Source: Methanobacteriota archaeon
GTDB lineage: Archaea > Thermoplasmatota > Poseidoniia > Poseidoniales > Thalassarchaeaceae
NCBI GenBank assembly: GCA_002713585.1
Contig: PATD01000047.1
Location: 1-39,331 of the forward strand
Length of the DNA stretch: 39,331 nt
Reading direction: 5' to 3'
Below, piece by piece: positions 16,525 through 25,500 of this stretch. The notes beneath the pieces are model-generated. The model saw only the letters and a list, made by a program, of their open reading frames with translations, did not search any database and had not been told where the DNA came from. The position numbers and the translations under genes were made by a program. The number at the start of each line of letters is the position of its first letter. Position 1 is the stretch's first letter.

Positions 16525-19035
16525 ATGAGCGACGACGATTCGGCGGTTCCGGCCCTCAAGGTCGAGCGTCGCGCTTGGGGACAGCGTGAGTTCCTAGAGC
16601 GAATTATCTCCGAATATTTCGTCCTCATCGCAGAGTCAGAAGGCGGTATTTCTTGGCGTGTGGATGCTATTGATTCCAATGTGTCCGTGGCATTGAGTAA
16701 TCTGACTAAGCGATTGGAACCTCTCGGTTGGCTTCCGTTGCTAGAGGAGGAGGAGCCGTATATCATTGAGATTACTCAGTTCCCAATCCGTCCGGTAACG
16801 ATTTCGAAGTCAATGCATGTTGTCCTCTGGATCTGTAGCCTGTTATTTCTGACACTAGTCGGCTCATCCTGGGAGGTTCGTGTTAATCCGGATTCTACGG
16901 TATTGACCGGTTCTTCATTAGTGTCTGGCTTCCTCCTGTACGCTCTCCCTATGATGGGAACAATCGCGCTAGCAAGCATCCTCCGCCGAGCGGTTGCATC
17001 TGCACATGGCGTCCGTGTTGATCATTTATTGCCGCTTAGCTTACCGTTTACAATCACAGGTCTAAATCCGATTTGGCCGTTTGGCTTGATTGGGATCCTC
17101 CATCTCCGTCGTGTCGATCAGATTCTATTTCCTGACCGTGCAGTTCTTGCTCGAGTATCCATTGTGGTTCCAGCTACACTAATTATATCGGGGCTTATCT
17201 TTTCCATTCTAGGTCTTCGAGCAACACCCGGAATCCCTCCGGAGTTTACCGAAATGCCCTTTGTTTTAGATTTGAACTGGCTTGTTGAGATTACTGGAAC
17301 ATTGCTCGGTTTTGATGTGGTGGCCCGTTCTCAATGGGCATCTCCCCTCTTACTTTCCGGACACGGTCTAATGGTTGTCGGTTTCATTCTTCTTCTCCCT
17401 ATCCCTAACTTCCCGGGGGACCATCTCTACACAGCCTTACGTGGGAGTCAGGATGTAGTTGATACCCCTGAGCAGGCGCGTCTTTTGCTTATGACGGTAA
17501 TTCCAGTAATTATTGTCTATTTCACGGGCCAGTATTGGGTGTGGATTGCAATCGGAAGCCTTGCTGTTTGGCGCCGTTTTCAATCGGATGCAATCCCCTT
17601 GCCATTGGTGCTTAACGAAGCCACGCCTCCTGAGCGAAGCCCTGGTAATTGGGTTATACCGGTTATCCTCTGTCTTCTTGTTGCCTCCTTACCATCTCTG
17701 CAAATATCTCATGCGATGGCTGATTGGGATGGCGATTTGGACACATCGGATTGGCTTACTGAATTTGACATTGGTATGGAAAACGAGACAGTTCTCAAAT
17801 TCGACCTGCAGAGTAGTGGAGTTCAATCTAGGTCCGGATTGATTCACGTTTCTGCAACTGGGGCCGTAAGTGGTTGGTTATTCGATATCAGATGTGATGA
17901 TCAATCGGATTTCAATGGAACAGATTGTACGTATTCCATCAATGCAGTGGAACCTGGATTGTTGGAAATCCGTGCAGTTCGTCCGAATCAAACAATCGTT
18001 GGGATGATCAATATTGGAATCCATATTGAAGGTAGCCGGGGTGACATGGAGGTCCATCATTCGATGATTCTCAATTCTTCAGGAGTGCCACGTATTCTCG
18101 ATCAAGGTTGGTCAAAGAATGTCGAGGCGCCGTCGCATTGTGTTCAGATGGTCTTAGATTCTATCGGGCAAGCCGCCAACTTGTCCCTTTCTACATCGCC
18201 TTCATCTCATTCGGATTGGACCCTCATAGGGGGCCATAATATTCCAATTGTAGACTCGATGAATTTCACAGAGAATGAACCGTTGACTGTGTGTGCTAGT
18301 CCCTCAGAAATTACGATTCCAACCTCTGAGCGTTCTACAGACGGGAGATTGCTTGGGCCGACCTTGGTTCTTGAACTCGATGATGGCGTTCGTTTCGTTC
18401 TTGAAGCACCTCTTCTAGATGTCATTACTTCAGTAGTCGTCCCCGTTGATGGATGGCCAGTAAATGGTACTCTCCCATTCATAGGTGGAGCGATTGGATG
18501 GAGTCAGAATATGTCCTCTCCATGTGCTGAATTTGTTAGATTAGATCCTATGGAGAATTTTACTTGGTCGCCGGTTTCTGGAGTTGAGGGCCATCAGATT
18601 GAACGCTTCTCTGAGCCTATTGGAAATGGTACATTGAATCCGCCCCCGGAGGGCATTATCACAACCTGTGAAGGTGGCGAACCTACCATTCATTCTCTTG
18701 TTGAAGGGCCATCTATCCTCGTTGATGATGGATTCTTAGTTCTCGAAAGTATGTATTCTGGAACCGGTGATCTCGTTCTGAGCAATTTCGGTTCACAGGA
18801 TGTCCCCTTGTCATCTGTTTTGCTTGCTTCCGCTCCGTTGGCTTCAGTATGGGATGTTGATTTACCGCAGTTTATCCCTAGTAACGGCACTGTAGCAGTG
18901 TCAATGGACCGTGCTGAGGTCCAAGGAGGTGTATCAGGGCTTTGGTTTGAGATTTCAGGAGATGGATTGCTAATCCGTTATGTCGCCCTCTGTACAAACA
19001 GTCCAAGCGAGTCCTGTTCTGTTGTAGAGGAGTGA
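16525..19035 (+). CDS. M50/site-2-protease-like membrane protein without HExxH, with large C-terminal ectodomain
   Basis: An 836-residue protein. The N-terminal soluble domain (about 10-90) and first membrane helices resemble archaeal/plant EGY-type site-2 proteases. Correspondences: the soluble segment ending before helix HVVLWICSLLFLTLVGSS; SAHGVRVDHLLPLSLPF (about 159-175), where S2Ps have 'AR..GV...LPYFIP'; PIWPFGLIGILHLRR; FPDRAVLARVSIVVPATL, where S2Ps have 'DR..L.DIS.AGP'; and LLLPIPNFPGDHLYTALRG (about 289-307), where S2Ps have 'LNLLPVGQLDGGH'. The zinc motif HExxH aligns to ASILR (150-154), so it should be proteolytically dead; only Asp299 recalls the third ligand. Further helices end near residue 395. 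The remaining ~440 residues, rich in Ser/Gly/Asn with scattered Cys, look like extracellular beta domains. Function unknown. Confidence 0.65.
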   Translation: MSDDDSAVPALKVERRAWGQREFLERIISEYFVLIAESEGGISWRVDAIDSNVSVALSNLTKRLEPLGWLPLLEEEEPYIIEITQFPIRPVTISKSMHVVLWICSLLFLTLVGSSWEVRVNPDSTVLTGSSLVSGFLLYALPMMGTIALASILRRAVASAHGVRVDHLLPLSLPFTITGLNPIWPFGLIGILHLRRVDQILFPDRAVLARVSIVVPATLIISGLIFSILGLRATPGIPPEFTEMPFVLDLNWLVEITGTLLGFDVVARSQWASPLLLSGHGLMVVGFILLLPIPNFPGDHLYTALRGSQDVVDTPEQARLLLMTVIPVIIVYFTGQYWVWIAIGSLAVWRRFQSDAIPLPLVLNEATPPERSPGNWVIPVILCLLVASLPSLQISHAMADWDGDLDTSDWLTEFDIGMENETVLKFDLQSSGVQSRSGLIHVSATGAVSGWLFDIRCDDQSDFNGTDCTYSINAVEPGLLEIRAVRPNQTIVGMINIGIHIEGSRGDMEVHHSMILNSSGVPRILDQGWSKNVEAPSHCVQMVLDSIGQAANLSLSTSPSSHSDWTLIGGHNIPIVDSMNFTENEPLTVCASPSEITIPTSERSTDGRLLGPTLVLELDDGVRFVLEAPLLDVITSVVVPVDGWPVNGTLPFIGGAIGWSQNMSSPCAEFVRLDPMENFTWSPVSGVEGHQIERFSEPIGNGTLNPPPEGIITTCEGGEPTIHSLVEGPSILVDDGFLVLESMYSGTGDLVLSNFGSQDVPLSSVLLASAPLASVWDVDLPQFIPSNGTVAVSMDRAEVQGGVSGLWFEISGDGLLIRYVALCTNSPSESCSVVEE

Positions 19036-19037
19036 TT

Positions 19038-19961
19038 ATGCGAATCGGTATTTTTGGGATAGGTGCCATCGGCGGCCTTTTCCTACATCGATTGTCTGGA
19101 ATCGAATCTGAATTGCATTTGCTGGCCCGTGGCCGTACTAAGGACGTGCTTGATGAGAGGGGTCTGCTAGTGCATTATGGTGAACACTCAGATGTTCTAG
19201 AGGTGGTGCCGCCGCAAAGGTTCCAACATCTTGTTCCTTCAACAATGCTTGATCTTGTAATCGTCTGTGGGAAGAATTACGATGTCACGGAACTTACTGG
19301 AGTCGCCACTCAACATTTAGATGAAAACGGTGCAATTCTCTTTGTCCAGAATGGTATCGGGCATCTTGAGAGAGCAGTTAGCCTAGTGGGTAAAGAACGC
19401 GTATTCGCTGGCTGTGTGACTCACGGTGTAACACGATTGAATCCAGGTGAGATTCGGTTGGCTGGCGTCGGCGAGGTAGTCATTGGTCCTGTCCGCCCTG
19501 ATACTTCAGTTATGGATCGGGTTGAAATGATCAGTGAGATATTTGAGCGAGCTGAACTGTTTCCTCGTGCTGTTGCAGATGGCTCGGTAGCAGTATGGAG
19601 GAAGTTGCTTCTGAATCTTGCAATCAATCCTGCGGCATCTATTGCAGGTGTTGAGAATGGTAAACTTCTGGAATCCCCACTACGCGAGGTGTCTGTCGCG
19701 GCTTTGATGGAAGGTATTGAGGTGGCCCGCCTTGAAGGAGTGGTTTTTGATGCGCACAAACTGGTCGAGGACCTTGAGCAAGTATTGACCTCGACTGAGA
19801 ATAACCGCTGCAGCATGTTGCAGGACATTATCCATGGACGTAGGACTGAAGTGGACTCGATTTGTGGTGCTCTAGTGGCTAAGGCAGAAATTCATGGGTT
19901 CGCAGTGCCTCGAATTGAGACGTTGTGGAATCTAGTTCGTTCCATTGAGAATGTATCTTAA
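19038..19961 (+). CDS. panE: 2-dehydropantoate 2-reductase (ketopantoate reductase)
   Basis: An NADPH-dependent reductase making pantoate for coenzyme A. The 307 residues open with the Rossmann motif RIGIFGIGAIGGLF. The catalytic lysine lies in VWRKLLLNLAINPAAS (about 191-206), and the substrate-binding tail NRCSMLQDIIHGRRTEVDSI (about 255-274) matches the family's 'NRSSMLQD...GR.TEID.I'. Some homologues act on other 2-keto acids, but the full set of PanE residues supports the call. ATG 19038 is chosen over GTG 19032 because GAGGA (19026-19030) is properly spaced only for the former. The gene begins 2 bases after the upstream stop, so it is probably co-transcribed with the S2P-like gene. Confidence 0.9.
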   Translation: MRIGIFGIGAIGGLFLHRLSGIESELHLLARGRTKDVLDERGLLVHYGEHSDVLEVVPPQRFQHLVPSTMLDLVIVCGKNYDVTELTGVATQHLDENGAILFVQNGIGHLERAVSLVGKERVFAGCVTHGVTRLNPGEIRLAGVGEVVIGPVRPDTSVMDRVEMISEIFERAELFPRAVADGSVAVWRKLLLNLAINPAASIAGVENGKLLESPLREVSVAALMEGIEVARLEGVVFDAHKLVEDLEQVLTSTENNRCSMLQDIIHGRRTEVDSICGALVAKAEIHGFAVPRIETLWNLVRSIENVS

Positions 19962-19962
19962 T

Positions 19963-21567
19963 TCACTCAAGATCCATATTGTAATGCAATCCGATGTTGT
20001 TCCTGCGCTTTTTCGCCGCCTGAGTCACTAACCTCGCGACAATCGACATGTTTCGCAACTCTACGAGGCCCTTCGTCGGCTTTGATGCTCTCCAAGTCCG
20101 TTCTATTTCTTCGCCTGTATGGTCTAACTTTCTAAGGGCGCGATTCAATCTCTCATCCCTGCGTACGAGTCCCACGTCATCGGACATTATGGTCCTCAGT
20201 GCAATTCTGTCTGCCTTGATTGGAGCATGTTCCTGGAGACGATGTAGCCCATCTGCTCTCCATACTGGAGCATCCTTGAGTTCAAGTGGGTACTCATCGA
20301 TGTGTTCCAAAAGGTGGTTGCGGGCGCGGTGGGACATCACGATAGCTTCCAAGAGGCTGTTTGAGGCGAGTCGATTCGCACCATGGAGGCCGGTGGAAGC
20401 AACTTCTCCGATGGCATATAGACCGGGATACACGGAGCCATTTGTAGTGATGCATTCTCCATTTTTTCCTACATCGATACCACCCACGATGTAGTGGGCA
20501 GCCGGAGTCACAGGAATTGGATCAGGGCCAAATTGAATTCCATGGGCCTGAAGCTTATCTGCAATCGTAGGGAATCGATTTTTGAGGTCTTTTGAGTCCA
20601 GATGTTCTGTGACAAGTAGGGCGTGAGGTTCCCCACTTTTCTTCAACATCTGATCTGTTGTTCGTGCAACTATATCTCTAGTGGCTAAGGATCCTCGAGG
20701 GTCTTTTTCCAACATATAGGAATGGTTTTCTGGTTCCCCTCCCTCCTTTCTGAAAATTTGATGTCCTTCAATTGTCATTAAGATTGCACCATGACCGCGC
20801 AACGCCTCTGTGATTAGGAAAGGTCTCTTGCCCTGAATCGCAAGAGCTGTAGGGTGGAATTGGATGAACTCCAGATGTTTCACTCCAGCTCCGGCTCGAT
20901 GAGCCATTGCAACTCCGTCCCCGGTAGCAACGGTAGGATTCGTGGTTTCTCTCCAGAGTTGCCCGGCTCCACCTGTAGCGAGGACGAGTGCTCTACAACA
21001 GATTGTGTGTACATTACCTTCTGCATCTAGGCACCAGATTCCACGTACTCCATTCTGAGGTTGTCCACGTTTTCGCATGACTAAGTCGATTGCCATCCAT
21101 TGTTCAAGGATGGTAACGTTCTGTTGTTTGAGGCGTTCAATGAGCGTGGTCTCGATTGCTTCTCCAGTCCGATCTTTCACATGGAGAATACGTTTTTCTT
21201 GATGTCCGCCTTCCTTGGCGAGGTCGTATTCACCATCGCTTTTTCGTTCAAATGGGACTCCTTCTTCGATCAGTGCTCGGATACGGACTGCTGCCTCTGA
21301 TATGACGTCGCGAACTAATTCTTCATCGCATACTCCTGCTCCTGCTGAAATCGTATCATCGATATGGCGTTCAATTGCGGCCTGGTTTGAGGAATCGAGG
21401 ACTCCAGCGATGCCTCCTTGTGCCCAATTGGTTGAGGAATCTTCCAGCCGTTTCTTGGTGACGACTGCCACATCTTTTCCGGCGCGTGCGATTTCAAGCG
21501 CCATTGTCAATCCAGCGATGCCTGAGCCGACTACTACGACATCGAAGCCGAGAACTTCTTCGGGCAT
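19963..21567 (-). CDS. nadB: L-aspartate oxidase
   Basis: A flavoenzyme that oxidises L-aspartate to iminoaspartate, the first step of de novo NAD synthesis. The 534 residues show FAD-binding VVVVGSGIAGLTMALEIARA (about 12-31), the NadB hallmark SSTNWAQGGIAG (about 45-56), the active-site HPTAL segment, PRGSLATRDIVART, AAHYIVGGIDV and GLHGANRLASNSLLEAIV (about 394-411). The helical C-terminal domain is complete. No nadA or nadC lies in the window, so the pathway genes are dispersed. ATG 21567 is preferred to an in-frame TTG at 21594 because it follows an AAAGGAG and precedes the FAD motif at the usual distance. It converges on panE with a 1-base gap. Confidence 0.94.
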   Translation of the reverse strand: MPEEVLGFDVVVVGSGIAGLTMALEIARAGKDVAVVTKKRLEDSSTNWAQGGIAGVLDSSNQAAIERHIDDTISAGAGVCDEELVRDVISEAAVRIRALIEEGVPFERKSDGEYDLAKEGGHQEKRILHVKDRTGEAIETTLIERLKQQNVTILEQWMAIDLVMRKRGQPQNGVRGIWCLDAEGNVHTICCRALVLATGGAGQLWRETTNPTVATGDGVAMAHRAGAGVKHLEFIQFHPTALAIQGKRPFLITEALRGHGAILMTIEGHQIFRKEGGEPENHSYMLEKDPRGSLATRDIVARTTDQMLKKSGEPHALLVTEHLDSKDLKNRFPTIADKLQAHGIQFGPDPIPVTPAAHYIVGGIDVGKNGECITTNGSVYPGLYAIGEVASTGLHGANRLASNSLLEAIVMSHRARNHLLEHIDEYPLELKDAPVWRADGLHRLQEHAPIKADRIALRTIMSDDVGLVRRDERLNRALRKLDHTGEEIERTWRASKPTKGLVELRNMSIVARLVTQAAKKRRNNIGLHYNMDLE

Positions 21568-21657
21568 ATTTGGTGGCGCTCCTTTCGCTTTCAAGAAGAT
21601 TCGTGTTCGGTGTTAATTGACGCAACCGTGAAGAGGCATTGGAACCGAATCGACTCC

Positions 21658-22389
21658 ATGAAGCCTGTAGTCCGGATCTTAATCCTAGGGCTATGCCTCC
21701 TGATTTTATGCACTGTGCTTCTAAATATTGAATACGGCCTCTGGCAAGACGATTTCGTTCGTCAGAAAGTCGAATTAGTCGGTTTGTTTTCAGGGGAGTG
21801 TTCTGAACAAGAAATCCTTGATGACATCTCTAACACTGGAACTTCGGATTGTTTGCTTCCTTTGGGGAACTATGCCTTGGTTGATTTCCTTCTTATCTTT
21901 GTGTCTGGTCTAATTTCAGTCCTCTCCGCAAGCATTCTGCTCGGCGGCGGAAAATCATCCAGAAGCCGTTCTCGCCGCCGTTCTTGGGTATGGATGCTCC
22001 TCGGTTCTTGTGTTGCAATATTCTCCCTTCTTGATTTGTTGGGCCGCTCGGTTCCGGGTCAGCCAGGGATTGCATGGGAGGAAATAGTAGGTTTACCGCG
22101 AATTTTGGTTGATTGCATTCTTATCGTCGCAGGACTACTTCTCTTCCGTCGAGGGTCGCAGAACCATACTCAAATTTTGGATTCAAATAAACGAGTTCTT
22201 CAGCGCCGCCTCATCGATGTCGACCCCGATAATCTGAGTATTGGACAGATGCGTTCTGCCCTGGGACTTACTATTCTAGAAGATGTATTCCAACTCGGCT
22301 CATCTGATGGAATTGATGACCCTGGTCGCGTTTGCCATTACTGCAGTGGTGCAGGTTGTGCAGAATGTGGCATGGCTGGCTTGTTGTGA
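21658..22389 (+). CDS. Four-helix membrane protein with C-terminal CxxC-x4-CxxC motif
   Basis: A 243-residue protein not assigned to a family. Hydrophobic segments lie at about 3-24, 70-96, 106-126 and 147-168. The second and third are separated by a very basic loop (SSRSRSRRRS, about 97-108) that should face the cytoplasm. Two cysteines (about 47 and 62) lie in the first extracytoplasmic loop and could form a disulfide. The soluble tail ends in C226-x2-C229-x4-C234-x2-C237, similar to one half of a DnaJ-type zinc centre, in the last 18 residues. ATG 21658 is chosen because the first helix follows at once; a GTG 16 codons earlier is possible. The gene is divergent from nadB. Confidence 0.65.
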   Translation: MKPVVRILILGLCLLILCTVLLNIEYGLWQDDFVRQKVELVGLFSGECSEQEILDDISNTGTSDCLLPLGNYALVDFLLIFVSGLISVLSASILLGGGKSSRSRSRRRSWVWMLLGSCVAIFSLLDLLGRSVPGQPGIAWEEIVGLPRILVDCILIVAGLLLFRRGSQNHTQILDSNKRVLQRRLIDVDPDNLSIGQMRSALGLTILEDVFQLGSSDGIDDPGRVCHYCSGAGCAECGMAGLL

Positions 22390-22519
22390 CTTTGGCGTTC
22401 AACGTTCTGTGGAAAAAATCGCCCGTAATACTGGGCCCTACCGTGTTGGTTTAAGTGGTCTAATGCCCGAATGTGTCATTGGGGTGCACGAATATGTCTG
22501 CGAATTATGAGGTGATGGT

Positions 22520-25500
22520 TTGCATCTGAAGCGAATCGAATTAGAGAATTTCAAGTCCTTTATGGGCGAGTTGACGATTGATCTCGAACAGGGATTCACC
22601 GCAATAACTGGCCCAAACGGGTCAGGGAAATCGAATAGCGGTGATGCAATACAGTTTGTTCTTGGGACTCGCTCCACCAAGTCATTACGTGCCCAGAATG
22701 TCAAGGAATTGATCTTTAATGGAGGTGGGCGCGCCAAGCCTGCACGCCATTGCAAGGTAACTCTAACCTTCGCGAACCCTGTGAATGACAAGGGCTCAAG
22801 ACGCCTCAAGGTAGATGGGGACGAGGTCCGATTTACTCGGGCGGTTCGCCTGAATAGCAAGGACAAGGCAGTGTCCGACTACCGTCTGAATGATGCTCCC
22901 TCTTCAAGTACCGAGTTTCGGCGCCTCTTGATTGAAGCCGGCGCTCGAGGGGATGGGTACAATATCGTACTCCAGGGTGATGTGACTAATCTTGCGAGCA
23001 TGTCTGCACTTGAACGCCGGCGTGTCCTTGAAGACGTCGCAGGGGTCACACAGTATGATGATGAACTCAAGAAGGCAGACCGCCAGAGGAAACAGGTTGA
23101 ATCTCAACTGGAAATGATCGAGGTCTTTGAGGCAGAGCAGACGCGTCGCGTAGAGTCTCTGGAGAAAGAGCGTGAAGATGCACTCAAGTTCCGTACCTTG
23201 ATGGAAGATTTGCAGACTTCCCGCTCCTTGCTGATGCAGGCGAAGCACCGTTCAAACTTCGAAGAGATCAGGATGTTAGGGGACGAGAAATCACGCTACA
23301 TCGAGTCATCTGAGGAGTTGAAGGACGAGTGTGAACGTTCAGAATTGCGAATCCAAGAGCTTGACGACGAGATTGTACGCCTTCAGAAGGAGATGGAGGC
23401 TCTTCTCGGGACGGATCAGCGTGGCACTATGGAGCGTATCCGGAAACTGGAGTTACAAGTTGATCGCGCAAGTGATCGAGTCAGTGAATTGGATTCAACT
23501 TCCGAGAAATCCCTCATTGAGGCGAAGACCCTCTCTAAGGAAATCAAGCGTGCTCGAGATGCTGTCGAGAGCAACCTGAAAGTAATCGATGAGGCGACAG
23601 AGAGCCTCAAGAGTGCGAAGGCAGCGATGGCTGCTGCCAAGAAAGAAGAATCCGATGCAAGGAAGGCTATGGAGCAAGGGGATCGTGCCACGATGGACCT
23701 TAATCGAGCCTATGGAAAGGCATCTGAAGAGGTAACTCGTCTCGCAGATCGACTCCAAGTTAGTACACTTGAGATGGAACGTGCACGGCAAGCAGCGGAT
23801 ATTTCTCATGGGCGGCTCGCAGACCTCCAAGAATCTCTCCAAGATGCTGAGATGGAAGTTAACGATCTAGATTTAACCCTCGAGGAAATGGATGTTGTCG
23901 ATAGTGCAGAAGAACGAACTCGTCTCGGTGAGGAACTACGCCGCTTAGATAACCAGCAAACGACCCTTCAACGTGAGGAGGGGCGTGCTCGAGCCAATAG
24001 GAACGAGGCAGAGCGAGCCCTCGTCCGAGCTCAGCAGCAGATGGAGAGTCGCTCGGGACGTTCATCAAATCAGGCGCAAGCTGTGGCGGCCATCTGCGCG
24101 ATTCGCGACAGCGGGGGTATCGAAGGCATCCTTGGTCCACTTAACGAACTCTGTTGTCCAAAGGACGACGCACACGCTCTCGCTCTATCTTATGCTCTAG
24201 GCGGCGGGATGAACCACATAGTCGTCGAGAATGACGAGGTTGCAACCCAATGTATTCGTCGCCTCAAGGCGGATCGGCTGGGTCGCGCGGTATTCCTGCC
24301 TCTCAACAAGATGCAGGTTCGTCGTGCTGGCGGACGTTCTCTGATGGTCTCTCGGCAACCTGGTATCGTCGGCTTTGCTGCCGACCTTCTCGAATTCGAT
24401 GAGTCGATTGAGAATGCTGTGCGAAACGCCGTTCGTGATACTCTAATCGTACAGAATATGGAGATTGCAAGGAAGAATATGGGCGGTGTGCGAATGGTTA
24501 CTGTCGATGGTTCAGTATTCGAAGCATCTGGGGCGATGGTTGGTGGAGCTAGTAAGGCGCCATCAGCAACCTTTGGTGGCGGTAAAACCCCTGGGTTATC
24601 TGCCGTTGAGAAGGCACAAGTCGCCCTTTCTGAGGCCGAACTTGTCCTGATGACAGTGACCAGTGCTTTGGAGGAAAACAGGCTCTCTCAGACGACGATT
24701 CGTGAAAAGATGTCTCAGGTTTCTGATATTGATGGTAGTTTACGTCTCCGCGAGGTGAAGGCCGATTTACAACGTGCTCGAAATCTCCAGAAGGACCTGA
24801 TCAATCAGGTGAAAGCAGCGGAGAAGGACCTCGCGCACCAATCTAAGGCCCTTGAGAAGGTCGAGTCAGGCGCCGCAGCAGCTGAGGCAGCTCGAGATTC
24901 CTCGGTTGATGAGCGTGACCGCCTCCTAGAACAACTTCGTTCCCAGACGCCAGAGCATCTTGCGAAGCGTTTGCGTGATGCGGAGACACAGTACACTGAG
25001 TCATCTCGGAAAGCACTTGCATCGGAGTCTACCCTCACCACTGGCAAGGAACGTCTGAGCATGATGGGGGACGAGGTTGACAAGCTTGAAGCACGCAAGA
25101 AGGAGGCTGAAGAGACATCCAAGAACAGTATCTCTGAGATTGAGCAGATTAAAGCCGACAGTGTTGGATGGGTTAGCGAACTCGATGAACTCAAGGAAGC
25201 ACACAGTCAGGTGAGCGAAGAGCACCGTGAATTGGACGTACTTCGGACATCTCACTTTGAGGAGCGTGCAACGCTAAAGGCTCAAGTGGATGCGATGGGC
25301 TCTAAGAGAGTCACAATCATGACTCGGATAACTGAACTGAACACTGAGATCGATCGCAAGCACATCGCACTGAAGAATCTCGTTGATGAGATGGCGGAGA
25401 ATGAAATTTCCATACCTGCAGAGCACGAGGCTATCCCCGCCTTTACCGAGATTGAGACTAAGGTCCGCAATCTCGAACGCCGTGTCTCTAACATGGGCAG

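Noticed and set aside
22390-22519. tRNA or small RNA gene in the 130-base gap before smc
   Set aside because: No cloverleaf arms, GTTCRA-type T-loop or CCA-like end could be fitted; only a ribosome-binding site near 22509-22515 is visible.
22438-22866. Minus-strand open frame of 142 codons over the start of smc
   Set aside because: It overlaps the conserved SMC N-terminus and Walker A; the translated sequence shows no recognisable domain.
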